Shown here: positions 6,951-15,872 of the stretch, in pieces
Numbering within the stretch: position 1 is the stretch's first letter
Layout: each line of letters begins with the position of its first letter
Notes under the pieces: model-generated
Told to the model about the DNA's origin: nothing
Seen by the model: the letters and a program-made list of their open reading frames with translations, nothing else
The model's database searches: none
Assembly: GCA_038241115.1 (NCBI GenBank)
Contig: JBBRGA010000064.1
Span: 1 to 19,759 of the forward strand
Source of the DNA: JANYJJ01 sp038241115
GTDB lineage: Bacteria; Pseudomonadota; Gammaproteobacteria; Burkholderiales; Burkholderiaceae_C
Direction: 5' to 3'
DNA: 19,759 bases
Made by a program: the position numbers and the translations under genes

Positions 6951-7717
6951 ACCGGCCCGTCAGCCGCCTGATTCACTGCGCGCGCAATGCCGCGCAAGAT
7001 GTGTACCTCCTCACTCGTCAAGCTGCTGCGGTTGAACAATTGGTTCAGCCGCGGCATCAGTTTGCGAGGCGCCTGCGGGTCTAGAAACCCAATACGTTGC
7101 AAAGCAGCTTGCCAATGGTCGAGCGCACCTTGAACGGCGACACCATCTGCCAAGTTGGCGTCTGTGGTGCGTGGCGCCACCGCGAAACCACCCAGCGCCT
7201 GGCGCCAGTCGTAGGCGAGCAGTTGCACGGCCTGCGCCAGGTTGAGCGAGCCGTAATTGGGGTCGGTGGGAATGCTGATGCAGCTGTGGCAGCGGTACAC
7301 GTCTTCGTTGCTCATGCCGAAACGCTCGCAACCAAACACGAAGGCCACGCGCTGCGTACCGGCAGCCAGCGTGCTGAACAGCTCGCGCGGAGGGTGCGTG
7401 GGCGGGCCAAAGTCGCGCGGCGTCATCGCGGTGGCGCACACATGATGGATGCCGTCCAGCGCCTCGCTGAAGGTGTCCACCACGCGGGCGTTTTCCAGAA
7501 CGTCGAGCGCGCCACTGGCCAGCGAAATAGCTTCTTGCTTGCGCTGCACATTGGGGTAGCGCGGAGCCACCAGCACCAGGTCAGAGAAGCCCATGACCTT
7601 CATCGCGCGTGCCGCCGAGCCGACGTTGCCGGGGTGGCTGGTGCCCAACAAAATAAAGCGCGTGGGGTCTGGCTTTGTGGCGGGCCGAAGAAGGGATTGC
7701 GGGACGGCAGCAGGCAT
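6947..7717 (-). CDS. trmJ: tRNA (cytidine/uridine-2'-O)-methyltransferase TrmJ
   Basis: SPOUT-class (TrmH family) methyltransferase, predicted to methylate the 2'-hydroxyl of tRNA position 32 using S-adenosylmethionine. The three family motifs are present in order: motif 1 GTSHPGNVGSAARAMKVMGF (about residues 25-44), motif 2 FGCERFGMSNEDV, and motif 3 with IPTDPNYGSLNLAQAVQLLAYD, which forms the knotted SAM site. A roughly 60-residue helical C-terminal extension follows, as in E. coli TrmJ. At 256 residues it has the normal length. The ATG at 7717 precedes motif 1 at the usual distance, though no clear ribosome-binding site is seen. It is divergent from suhB, an arrangement I recall from other Burkholderiales. 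TrmH-like relatives are the alternative, but the GSLNLAQAVQ form of motif 3 favours TrmJ. Confidence 0.92.
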   Translation of the reverse strand: MPAAVPQSLLRPATKPDPTRFILLGTSHPGNVGSAARAMKVMGFSDLVLVAPRYPNVQRKQEAISLASGALDVLENARVVDTFSEALDGIHHVCATAMTPRDFGPPTHPPRELFSTLAAGTQRVAFVFGCERFGMSNEDVYRCHSCISIPTDPNYGSLNLAQAVQLLAYDWRQALGGFAVAPRTTDANLADGVAVQGALDHWQAALQRIGFLDPQAPRKLMPRLNQLFNRSSLTSEEVHILRGIARAVNQAADGPV

Positions 7718-7874
7718 CGGAGGGCGCTCAGAAAAGGATTCGGCAAAACATGGCCGGGTAAACTCCGATTATCCGCAGGCGAGTCTCTGAAGATCCATTT
7801 CAGACTGCCGCGCCACGCTCTTTGTCCCCGCCAAGCCGGTTCTTCTTTCGCTGATCACCTCACCAGGTTGCCCT

Positions 7875-8867
7875 ATGTCGCAAGCGCTCCACCCCATGCT
7901 CAATGTCGCCGTCAAGGCGGCGCGCACAGCAGGTTCTTTGATCAACCGGGCTTCGATGGACGTGGACATGCTGAAGGTGACCATCAAGTCGGCCAACGAC
8001 TTCGTCACTGAAATTGACCAGGCGGCCGAGCGCGTGATCATTGAAACCCTGCTCACCGCTTACCCCGGCCACGCCGTCCTGGCCGAAGAATCGGGCCGTG
8101 AGCACGGCGCCAAAGACAGCGACTATTTGTGGATCATCGACCCTCTGGACGGCACCACCAACTTCATCCACGGCTTGCCGATGTACGCGGTGTCGATTGC
8201 ACTGTCGTTTCGCGGACAGGTGCAGCAAGCGGTGGTCTACGACCCCACGCGCAACGATTTGTTTTACGCCTCCAAGGGGCGCGGTGCCTTCATGAACGAC
8301 AAGCGTCTGCGCGTGTCCAAGCGCAGCCGCATGGCCGATTGCTTGATCGGCACCGGCTTCCCTTTCCGCAAGGGCGACAACTTCAAGCGCTACATGCAGA
8401 TGTTTGAAGCGGTGATGCAAATGTGCGCAGGCATGCGCCGTCCCGGCGCTGCTTCACTGGACCTTTGCTACGTGGCCGCCGGTTACTACGACGGCTTTTT
8501 TGAGACCGGCTTGAGCGCTTGGGACATCGCCGCAGGCTCGTTGCTGGTGACTGAGGCCGGCGGCTTGATCGGCAACTTCACCGGCGAGTCCGACTTTTTG
8601 TACCAACGTGAAGTGGTGGCCGGCAACCCCAAAATTTACGGCCAATTGGTGACCGTGCTGAGCCCGTTCACACGCATCTTGAAAGAGGTCGCACCCGCCG
8701 CTTCCTTGGCCGGCATGGTGGCCGCAGCGCGGGCCGGCCTGACGCCCGAAGAGGCGTTTGCGGCGGCGCAAAGTGGTGAAGCGACGGCTGCAGTGGCGGT
8801 GGCGGCTCCTGCCAAAAAACCAGCCACACGCATCCGCAAAGCCGACATGCCCGACGCCACGTTCTGA
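7875..8867 (+). CDS. suhB: Inositol-1-monophosphatase (SuhB family)
   Basis: Mg2+-dependent phosphatase that removes phosphate from inositol-1-phosphate. In E. coli, SuhB also acts in rRNA transcription antitermination, and that role is possible here. Metal-binding residues are visible: Glu71/Glu72 in LAEESG, then Asp89 and Asp92 in WIIDPLDGTTNFIHG, and the second Asp-containing motif AWDIAAGSLLVTEAGG. At 330 residues it is longer than E. coli SuhB (267). The extra length is an Ala/Lys-rich C-terminal tail (after about residue 265, with PEEAFAAAQ and PAKKPATRIRKAD), probably disordered and basic at its end. The ribosome-binding site is weak (CCAGG, about 7 nt before the ATG). The racemase gene starts 25 bp downstream. 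Confidence 0.95.
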   Translation: MSQALHPMLNVAVKAARTAGSLINRASMDVDMLKVTIKSANDFVTEIDQAAERVIIETLLTAYPGHAVLAEESGREHGAKDSDYLWIIDPLDGTTNFIHGLPMYAVSIALSFRGQVQQAVVYDPTRNDLFYASKGRGAFMNDKRLRVSKRSRMADCLIGTGFPFRKGDNFKRYMQMFEAVMQMCAGMRRPGAASLDLCYVAAGYYDGFFETGLSAWDIAAGSLLVTEAGGLIGNFTGESDFLYQREVVAGNPKIYGQLVTVLSPFTRILKEVAPAASLAGMVAAARAGLTPEEAFAAAQSGEATAAVAVAAPAKKPATRIRKADMPDATF

Positions 8868-8892
8868 ACCAAGTTTTCAAAGAGCACATGAA

Positions 8893-10038
8893 ATGACAGG
8901 CCCGCTCAGTGGATTGAAAGTGGTCGAGATGGCAGGGCTCGGACCCGCGCCGTTTTGCGGCATGTTGTTGGCCGACATGGGGGCTCAAGTTCTGAGCATC
9001 GCGCGGCCTGAAAAGCCGAACACAAGCAACGCAATCAACGCCAGCAACGCCAAATTCGATGTCTTTTCTCGAGGCAAGCAGACGCTGCAAGCAGACTTGC
9101 GTGACCCCACGGCGCTGGCCGCGGTGCTCGAAATCATTGCCAAGTCAGACGCTTTGATCGAGGGCTTTCGCCCCGGCGTGATGGAGCGTTTGGGCTTGGG
9201 CCCCGACGCGTGTCTGGCAATGAACCCGCGCCTGGTTTTTGGCCGCATGACGGGCTGGGGCCAGACCGGCCCATTGGCCCACGCCGCCGGCCACGACATC
9301 AACTACATCGCGCTGTCAGGCGCACTGCACGCCATCGGTCCGCGCGGTGAAAAACCCACCGTGCCGCTGAACTACATCGGCGACTTTGGCGGCGGCGGCA
9401 TGCTGCTGGGCTTCGGTTTGATGTGCGCCTTGTTTGAAGCAAAAACATCGGGCAAGGGTCAAGTGGTGGACGCCGCCATGACCGACGGCGCGGCGCTGCT
9501 GTCGACCATGATGTACGGCATGCATGCGCAAAGCATGTGGAGCAACCGGCGCGGTGAAAACCTGCTCGACGGCGGCGCGCACTTCTATGACACCTACACC
9601 TGCGCCGACGGCAAGCACATTGCCATCGGCGCGATAGAGCCGCAGTTTTATGCCTTGTTGATGAAGCTGCTCGAAATCAACGACGTGGCGTATGCGGCCC
9701 AGATGAATCCTGCAGCCTGGCCCGATTTGAAAGCGCGCCTGGCCGCGTTGTTTGCCACTCGCACGCGCGCTGCATGGTGCGAATTGCTGGAAGGCACCGA
9801 CGCCTGTTTCGCGCCGGTACTGGATTGGGACGAGGCGCCACTGCATGCGCACAACGTGGCACGCGGCACGTTTGTGAAGGCCGACGGCGTGGTCCAACCT
9901 GCGCCCGCGCCCAGGTTCAGCCGCACCGTGGTGAGCTTGGCAAGTGGCGCAGCGACAACAGAAAAATCATCAAAAACCCTGCTGAAATCCTGGGGCGTTT
10001 CACAGGCCAGCACCGAAGCGCTCACCCAGCCAAAATAA
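8893..10038 (+). CDS. Alpha-methylacyl-CoA racemase (CaiB/BaiF family)
   Basis: Predicted 381-residue class III CoA-transferase fold enzyme of the AMACR type, interconverting (R)- and (S)-2-methylacyl-CoA esters so that branched fatty acids can enter beta-oxidation. His134 (AGHDINY), Asp164 (NYIGDFGGGG) and Glu249 (IEPQFY) line up with the catalytic residues of the Mycobacterium MCR enzyme (H126, D156, E241), with identical spacings of 30 and 85. The N-terminal GPLSGLKVVEMAGLGPAPF motif is typical of the family. The frame is open upstream to 8758, but that part overlaps suhB. The ATG at 8893 sits just before the conserved start and has AAAGAG at a sensible distance. An Asn/Ser/Ala-rich insert lies at residues 43-53. 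The acyl-CoA dehydrogenase 60 bp downstream supports a role in branched acyl-CoA catabolism. Confidence 0.93.
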   Translation: MTGPLSGLKVVEMAGLGPAPFCGMLLADMGAQVLSIARPEKPNTSNAINASNAKFDVFSRGKQTLQADLRDPTALAAVLEIIAKSDALIEGFRPGVMERLGLGPDACLAMNPRLVFGRMTGWGQTGPLAHAAGHDINYIALSGALHAIGPRGEKPTVPLNYIGDFGGGGMLLGFGLMCALFEAKTSGKGQVVDAAMTDGAALLSTMMYGMHAQSMWSNRRGENLLDGGAHFYDTYTCADGKHIAIGAIEPQFYALLMKLLEINDVAYAAQMNPAAWPDLKARLAALFATRTRAAWCELLEGTDACFAPVLDWDEAPLHAHNVARGTFVKADGVVQPAPAPRFSRTVVSLASGAATTEKSSKTLLKSWGVSQASTEALTQPK

Positions 10039-10047
10039 GCCGTGCGG

Positions 10048-10072
10048 CGCCTCCCCAAAACAGGGCGAGGCG
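10048..10072 (+). other. Hairpin between the racemase and dehydrogenase genes
   Basis: CGCCTC (10048-10053) pairs with GAGGCG (10067-10072), and inner CCC pairs with GGG around an AAAACA loop with one bulged C. No T-tract follows, so it is not an intrinsic terminator. It could stabilise the upstream mRNA or tune expression of the downstream gene. Confidence 0.5.
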
Positions 10073-10098
10073 TCAAGAGTTCAATCAGAAAGCCCCGC

Positions 10099-11253
10099 AT
10101 GCCCATCGACTTCCGCCCCGCCTGGTCCAACCCTGAACTGGAGTCTTACCGCGACACCGTCATCCGCTTCATCAACACCGAAGTGCAACCCCACGACGAA
10201 GCCGCTCGCAAGCTCGGCAACGTGGGCCACGCGCTGTGGCGCAGGGCCGGGGAACTGGGTTTGCTGTGTGCCGATATCCCTGAAGCGTTTGGCGGCGGTG
10301 GTGGCGACTTCCGCCACGAAGCTGTCATGTACGAAGAGCTGTCACGGCGCAGCCTCACCGGCTTCAACAGCTCGGTGCACACCATCGTGGCGCACTACCT
10401 GCTGAACCACGGCACGCCGTCGCAGAAAGACAAATACCTGCCGCGCCTGTGCAGCGGTGAACTGGTCGGCGCCATCGCCATGACCGAGCCCGGCGCCGGT
10501 TCAGACCTTCAAGGCATGCGCACCCGCGCTGCGTTGTCGGCAGACAAAACCCACTACCTGGTGAACGGCTCGAAAACCTTCATTACCAACGGCTACCTGG
10601 CCGGTTTGGTGCTGTTGTGCGCGAAGACCGACCCGACATTGGGCGCACGCGGCACGTCGATCTTGATCGTCGAGACGGCGAACTTGACGGGCTATCGAGT
10701 CGGCCGGGTGCTCGACAAAATTGGCATGAAAGCGCAAGACACGTCTGAGCTGTTCTTTGACGATGTGCGTGTCAGCGCCGACAACTTGCTGGGCGGTGCA
10801 GAAGGCCAAGGCTTCTTCCAGTTGATGGGCGACCTGCCCTACGAGCGCCTCATCATCGGTCTGAGCGCCGTGGCCGCCATGGAAGGCGCGCTCGCCGCCA
10901 CGCTCGATTACGTGCGCGACCGCAAAGCCTTCGGCCAGACCGTGGGTGAGTTTCAAAACACAAAATTCAAGCTGGCCGAAGTCGCCACCATCACCAAAGT
11001 TGCCCGCACCTTCATCGACGACTGCGTGGTCAAACTGGTGGCCGGCAAACTCGACACCGTGACCGCGTCGATGGCCAAAAGCTGGGCCTCGGACATGCAG
11101 TGCAAAGTGGTCGACGAATGCCTGCAACTGTTCGGCGGCTATGGCTACATGAACGAGTACCTGATAGGCCGCATGTACGTAGACGCCAGGGTCCAGCGCA
11201 TCTACGGCGGCACCAACGAAATCATGAAAGAAGTGATTTCACGCGCGTTGTAA
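10099..11253 (+). CDS. Acyl-CoA dehydrogenase, long-chain/isovaleryl type
   Basis: Predicted 384-residue flavoenzyme that introduces the alpha-beta double bond into acyl-CoA and passes electrons to ETF. The three ACAD regions are present: an N-terminal helical domain, a middle beta domain with the FAD-binding signature AMTEPGAGSDLQG and FITNG, and a C-terminal helical domain with RKAFGQTVGEFQ and LQLFGGYGYMNEY. The usual C-terminal catalytic Glu (YEGT) is replaced by Gly (RIYGGTNEIMKE). As in long-chain and isovaleryl-CoA dehydrogenases, Glu249 in DLPYERLI on helix G is the likely base. The ATG at 10099 gives a normal start; an upstream ATG at 10042 would add 19 residues of unconserved sequence. 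It is probably co-transcribed with the racemase. Chain-length preference is inferred from the family only. Confidence 0.93.
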   Translation: MPIDFRPAWSNPELESYRDTVIRFINTEVQPHDEAARKLGNVGHALWRRAGELGLLCADIPEAFGGGGGDFRHEAVMYEELSRRSLTGFNSSVHTIVAHYLLNHGTPSQKDKYLPRLCSGELVGAIAMTEPGAGSDLQGMRTRAALSADKTHYLVNGSKTFITNGYLAGLVLLCAKTDPTLGARGTSILIVETANLTGYRVGRVLDKIGMKAQDTSELFFDDVRVSADNLLGGAEGQGFFQLMGDLPYERLIIGLSAVAAMEGALAATLDYVRDRKAFGQTVGEFQNTKFKLAEVATITKVARTFIDDCVVKLVAGKLDTVTASMAKSWASDMQCKVVDECLQLFGGYGYMNEYLIGRMYVDARVQRIYGGTNEIMKEVISRAL

Positions 11254-11419
11254 GCCCCATGCCCAAGACGCGGAAAAGATCGAGCGCTTCAGTGATCCGA
11301 ACCCGCTTTTTGGAAGGTCAAGAGCGACAGTGGAGGCACGAACACAGCTCGGTCAAATTCGAGCTCATGACCTCTAGACAGATGCTCTGCACAAATGCGT
11401 ATTGAGCGCCTTTGCTTTG

Positions 11420-11453
11420 GTGACTTTTATTTGGCGCAGCAAATGAAAGTTAC
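11420..11453. terminator. Long inverted repeat between convergent genes, probable bidirectional terminator or intergenic repeat
   Basis: GTGACTTTTATTTG (11420-11433) and CAAATGAAAGTTAC (11440-11453) form a 14-bp stem with 12 matches around a 6-base loop. It includes the stop codon of the RND gene and lies about 170 bp past the end of the acyl-CoA dehydrogenase gene. The AT-rich arms resemble short dispersed intergenic hairpins I associate with Comamonadaceae genomes (from memory). The rest of 11254-11419 shows nothing I can name. Confidence 0.5.
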
Positions 11454-14400
11454 TCGGCAGCCGGGCCGAGACCCGGCGCGGTCTCACCCAAAGGAACTGC
11501 GACCGCAGCAACCCGATCACGAACCAGATAAGACCAAATCACCGGCACCACCACCAACGTCAACAACGTAGAAGTCAAAACCCCACCAATGATCGCCCTC
11601 CCCATCGGCGCCTGAAATTCCCCGCCTTCATTCAGCGCCAGCGCAAGCGGCAACATCCCGAAAACCATCGCCGAAGTCGTCATGATGATCGGCCGCATGC
11701 GCACCTGCCCTGCCTGCAACAAGGCCTGCGCCACGCTGGCCCCAGCCCGGCGCGCCTGGTTGGCGAAGTCGACCAGCAAAATCGCGTTCTTGGTCACCAA
11801 GCCCATCAACATGATCAGGCCGATCATTGAAAAAATGTTCATGGTGGACCGGGTGAGCAGCAGCGCCAAGGTCACGCCGATCAAAGCCAGCGGCAACGAC
11901 GCCATGATGGCCAGTGGCTGAATGAAGCTGCCAAACTGGCTGGCCAGCACGATGTAGATGAAGATCACGCTCAGCCCCAACGCGGCAATCATCGGTTTGA
12001 AAATGTTGTCAATTTCTTCGCCGGCTCCGCGGATGTCAAAGCTGTAGCCGCCGGGCAGCTGTGTGGCCTTGGTGACCTTGTCGACCTCTGCGCTCACCTC
12101 GCCCACCGAGCGGTCTTTCACACCGGCATAAATGGCTTGGCGGCGCTGCAAGTTCTGGCGCTTGATGACCTCAGGGTTGTCCACCGCCACGATGTCGGCC
12201 ACGCGCGACAACGCCACCGCCGTGCCGTCTTTGCTGTAAGCCACCGGCAGGTCCGCAAGCTGGCCGATGTTTTCGCGCAGCTCGCGCGGCAGCCGCAGCT
12301 GCACCTCCACTTGCTGGCCGTCCGGGGTTGTCCAATACGTTGCCGCGTCACCGTTGACATAGGTGCGCAGGGCAGCGGCCACTTGCGGCGCGTTCAGGCC
12401 CATTTCACGCACCGCATCGGGCTTCAAACGCACCGCATACGCGGGCAGGCCGGGCTTCACCGAAGTTTCTAAATCGGTGATGCCTTTGATCGCGCCAATG
12501 CGCTTGGACAAATCGCGCGTGATCTGGTCGAGCACCGCCGGGTCGGGCCCGAGCACCGCCACATAAATGGGCCGGTTCCAGCCCAGCGCAATGTCGATGC
12601 CGGGAACCTTGGCCAAACGCAAACGCAGATCGTCCTGCACTTCAAACTGGTTGCGGCTGCGCTCGGCCCTGGCCTTCAGCGTGATGTTGACGTTGCCTTT
12701 GCCGTTGCTGCCAAACGAGGTGGTGATCATCTTCACCTCGGGCACCTCACGCACGATGGCCTCCACCTGGCGCATCTTGTCGTCGGCGCGTTGCAGGCTG
12801 GTGCCAACCGGCATGGTCACTGCCACTTGGGTGAAGCCTTGGTCGGTTTCCGGTACGCCTTCAAAGCCAATGAAACCGGCGATGCCAAAAGATGCGGCCA
12901 ATGACGCGAGCGCGGCCCACAGCACCACACCCCGCGGCGTGATGGTGGCCACACGCGGCTTCAAAGGTGCCAGGCTGCGCTGTTTCCAGGCCCGCCGCGG
13001 GCTGACCGCGGGCAGCCAGATGCGCCACCGGCGGCCAGAAAAAACCCAGGCAATCGTGCGCGCATAGGCGTGGTGCAAGGCGTCCATGCCGCTGTCCACA
13101 CCGCGCAGCGCAGCGCCTATCACCGGCCACCGGCGCGGGTCACCGCCCGGCGGATCGCGCCACACGCTCGACAACATCGGGTCGAGCGTGAAGCTCACGA
13201 ACAAGCTCACGAGCACAGCCACCGTGACGGTGATGCCAAACGGATAAAAGAACTTGCCCACCATGCCCTGCATGAAAGCCACCGGCACGAACACGGCGCA
13301 AATGGCAAACGTGGTCGCCATCACCGCCAGGCCGATTTCTTCGGTGCCTTCATGCGCTGCGGTGACGTGGTTTTTGCCCATGCCAAGGTGGCGAACAATG
13401 TTTTCGCGCACCACGATGGCGTCGTCTATGAGCAAGCCAATGCACAAGCTCAGCGCCATCATGGTCATGAAATTCAGCGTGAAGCCGAACGCGTTCACGG
13501 CAATGAATGACGCGATCACCGAGATCGGCAACGTCAGCCCGGTGATGACGGTGCTGCGCCAGGAATGCAGGAATAAAAACACAATCAGCACCGTCAGACC
13601 AGCGCCCTCGATGAGCGTGCGCTTGACGCCGTCGAGCGACGCTTTCACCGAGTCGCTGGTGGCGTTGGTGAGCTTGAGCTCCACGCCCGTCGGCAGACTT
13701 TTGCTCAGCTCTTCGCCGGCTTTTTTCAGCGCTTCGCCGGTTTGCACGACGTTGGCGTCCTGCATTTTGAAAACATCAAAGCCGATGGCCGTGACGCCGT
13801 CGACGCGCGACATGCTGGTGGGCTCCTGCTCGCGCTCGGTGATGGTGCCCAAATCGGCCAGGGTGATTACCACAGCGCCGCGCCGGGCCACCACCACATT
13901 GGCGAATTGCTTGGGATCGCGCACGCGGCCTTCCACGCGCACGGTGGCGTCTTGCCTGGCGTTGCTGAGCAACCCCACCGGCAGGTCGGCATTGGCTTCA
14001 CGCAGCGCGGCGGCAATTTCACTGGGTGTGACGGCGTAGCTGCGCAGGCGCTGCGGGTCCAGGTCGACCCGAATTTGTCGGGTCGACATGCCGTTCACAT
14101 CGACCCGCGCCACGCCCTCCACGCGCTCCAGGCGGCGGCGCACGGTTTGATCGGCCAGCAGCGACAACTCGCGGGTGCTGCGCTCGTTATTTCCCGCCAC
14201 AGACATCAACGCAAACGACACCACCGGCTGCGACAACTCGTTGTCAAAGCGGTTCACGCGGGGCGCTTTCACGTCTTTCGGAAAGCTCGGCGCCAGCACC
14301 GCCACTTTGTCGCGCACCTCTTGAATCGCACGCGTCATGTCGGCGTCGAGCTTGAACTCGACGACGGTCTCGCTGTAGCCTTCGAAGCTGTTGGAGCGAA

Positions 14401-14638
14401 TCATCTTCACGCCCGCGATGCCGTTGAGCGCCGACTCGATCGGCCGCGTCACTTCGTTTTCCACTGCCTCCGGCGACGCACCCGGGTAGCCCACGCTGAC
14501 AAACGCCATGGGCGGCGACACATCGGGCATTTGCTCAACGCCCAACTTGGCGTAGCTGAACACGCCCAGCACACACAGCGCCACCATCACCATCACGGCG
14601 AAGACGGGGTTCTTGATCGAGACTTTGGTGATCCACAT
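11450..14638 (-). CDS. RND efflux transporter permease (HAE1/AcrB family)
   Basis: Inner-membrane proton-driven drug exporter of 1062 residues, the size of AcrB. The N-terminus (KVSIKNPVFAVMVMVALCVLGVFSY) is transmembrane helix 1, followed by the porter domain with YPGASPEAVENEVTRPIE. Helix 4 carries the proton-relay pair Asp405-Asp406 (GLLIDDAIVVREN), equivalent to AcrB D407/D408, and the helix-10 lysine is seen in LVTKNAILLVDF. A second porter half (VPETDQGFTQVAVTMPVGTS) confirms an intact two-repeat protein. The cytoplasmic linker between the halves, around residues 530-575, is long and basic (RRWRIW, RRAWKQR). AGGAA lies 8 nt before the ATG. The adaptor gene ends 19 bp upstream, so the two form an operon. 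No outer-membrane factor is in view. The HAE1 type points to hydrophobic drugs rather than metals; the actual substrate is unknown. Confidence 0.96.
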   Translation of the reverse strand: MWITKVSIKNPVFAVMVMVALCVLGVFSYAKLGVEQMPDVSPPMAFVSVGYPGASPEAVENEVTRPIESALNGIAGVKMIRSNSFEGYSETVVEFKLDADMTRAIQEVRDKVAVLAPSFPKDVKAPRVNRFDNELSQPVVSFALMSVAGNNERSTRELSLLADQTVRRRLERVEGVARVDVNGMSTRQIRVDLDPQRLRSYAVTPSEIAAALREANADLPVGLLSNARQDATVRVEGRVRDPKQFANVVVARRGAVVITLADLGTITEREQEPTSMSRVDGVTAIGFDVFKMQDANVVQTGEALKKAGEELSKSLPTGVELKLTNATSDSVKASLDGVKRTLIEGAGLTVLIVFLFLHSWRSTVITGLTLPISVIASFIAVNAFGFTLNFMTMMALSLCIGLLIDDAIVVRENIVRHLGMGKNHVTAAHEGTEEIGLAVMATTFAICAVFVPVAFMQGMVGKFFYPFGITVTVAVLVSLFVSFTLDPMLSSVWRDPPGGDPRRWPVIGAALRGVDSGMDALHHAYARTIAWVFSGRRWRIWLPAVSPRRAWKQRSLAPLKPRVATITPRGVVLWAALASLAASFGIAGFIGFEGVPETDQGFTQVAVTMPVGTSLQRADDKMRQVEAIVREVPEVKMITTSFGSNGKGNVNITLKARAERSRNQFEVQDDLRLRLAKVPGIDIALGWNRPIYVAVLGPDPAVLDQITRDLSKRIGAIKGITDLETSVKPGLPAYAVRLKPDAVREMGLNAPQVAAALRTYVNGDAATYWTTPDGQQVEVQLRLPRELRENIGQLADLPVAYSKDGTAVALSRVADIVAVDNPEVIKRQNLQRRQAIYAGVKDRSVGEVSAEVDKVTKATQLPGGYSFDIRGAGEEIDNIFKPMIAALGLSVIFIYIVLASQFGSFIQPLAIMASLPLALIGVTLALLLTRSTMNIFSMIGLIMLMGLVTKNAILLVDFANQARRAGASVAQALLQAGQVRMRPIIMTTSAMVFGMLPLALALNEGGEFQAPMGRAIIGGVLTSTLLTLVVVPVIWSYLVRDRVAAVAVPLGETAPGLGPAAE

Positions 14639-14657
14639 GGCGGCGTTCCTGAGCAGA

Positions 14658-15872
14658 TCAGCGGGCTGCGGATGTGGGTACGGAGGCAGATGCGGATGCA
14701 GATGCGGCTGACGAAGCCGATGGCGCGGCGGACTTCACCGTCACCACAACCGCCAGTTGGCCTTCACGCAGGTTGTCGAAACGCGCCGCCAGCAACTGCG
14801 TCTGCTGAGTCAAACCTTGCACCACTTCAATCCGCCCCGAGGCGGCGTCGCGCCGACCGGTGGTCACGATCTTGCGCACCAGACCCCGTTTGTCAGCCGC
14901 AGCTTCTGCCCGTGCTGATTTTTCTATCACCCACACATAGTCTTGCCCCGACGACTGCGCCACGGCGGTGATGGGGATGGTCAAGCGCTGCGCGCTGTCG
15001 TCCAGTTGCACCACCGCACTGGCGTACTGGCCGGCGCGAAACACCTCGCCTGTATTGCTCAAGGTCACCACCACGCGGATGCCGCGCGTGCCTGCCTCGG
15101 CAGTGGGCGCAATGCGGTCAAGTCTGCCGACCACGGCCGCGCTTTGACCCTCCACGTTGACCTGCACCACTTGCCCCGGCTTCAGCGCCGACACCTGGTG
15201 GGTGCCCACGCTGCCCACCAGTTCCAGCGTGGACAAATCCACCACGGTGATGACTTCCTGCTCGGCCGCCACCTTCTCACCCGGCAACACGCTGCGCTTG
15301 CCGACGATGCCGCTGATCGGCGCTGTCAGTGCGGCTTCTCGCAGGCCCACCCTCGAAGTGGACAACTGCGCCTGAGTCGATTTGAGCTGAGCGCGCGCGG
15401 CTTCCAAAGTGGCCTTGGACGCTTCCAGCGCGGTGCCCGAGATGAACTGCTGGCGCGCCAAGTTCTCGTTCGCCGCAAACGCACGTTCGGCCTCGGTGAG
15501 GCGCGCCTGCGCAGAGTCCACGCCCGCCGAGCGCTCGTTGATGCGGCTTTGCAAGTCAGACAAATCAATGCTGCCCAGCGACTGACCCGCCTTCACGCGG
15601 CTGCCCTCAGACACGTTCAAGCTCAGCAGGGTGCCCGCCGCTTTGGCCCGCACCACGGCCGTGCGAGGCGCCATCAACGGGCCTGAAAACTCAAAACGCT
15701 CCGGCATAGCAGCCAGTACCGGCCGGGTCACCTCAGACGGCGTGAATTCCAGCGTCGCCTCGGGCGGTTTGGCTTTGTTCGACTCTGCCATCTTGGCGCG
15801 AACAGCCCACGCGGCTGCTGCGCCCAACAAGGCCAACACCGCCACGCCAACGAACCACCGCAGCTTGCGCAT
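14658..15872 (-). CDS. RND efflux periplasmic adaptor (membrane fusion protein)
   Basis: Predicted 404-residue adaptor linking the RND permease to an outer-membrane channel. An N-terminal hydrophobic segment (residues about 6-25) anchors it or acts as a signal peptide. Two lipoyl half-motifs (VVRAKAAGTLLSLNVSEGSRVKAGQSLGSID and LTAPISGIVGKRSVLPGEKV) flank an alpha-hairpin coiled coil at about residues 88-158, rich in Ala, Gln and Glu. Beta-barrel and membrane-proximal parts follow. The C-terminus is an unusual Ala/Ser-rich low-complexity tail (SAAPSASSAASASASASVP). I chose the ATG at 15872, which has AAAGGAAG just upstream; starting at 16037 would add 55 unconserved residues. The aroC frame overlaps its first 145 bases in another frame of the same strand. 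Confidence 0.93.
   Translation of the reverse strand: MRKLRWFVGVAVLALLGAAAAWAVRAKMAESNKAKPPEATLEFTPSEVTRPVLAAMPERFEFSGPLMAPRTAVVRAKAAGTLLSLNVSEGSRVKAGQSLGSIDLSDLQSRINERSAGVDSAQARLTEAERAFAANENLARQQFISGTALEASKATLEAARAQLKSTQAQLSTSRVGLREAALTAPISGIVGKRSVLPGEKVAAEQEVITVVDLSTLELVGSVGTHQVSALKPGQVVQVNVEGQSAAVVGRLDRIAPTAEAGTRGIRVVVTLSNTGEVFRAGQYASAVVQLDDSAQRLTIPITAVAQSSGQDYVWVIEKSARAEAAADKRGLVRKIVTTGRRDAASGRIEVVQGLTQQTQLLAARFDNLREGQLAVVVTVKSAAPSASSAASASASASVPTSAAR

Noticed and set aside
13742..14971. 409-codon plus-strand ORF
   Set aside because: It lies antisense to the intact RND permease and adaptor; the His/Arg-rich translation is typical of antisense frames in GC-rich genes.
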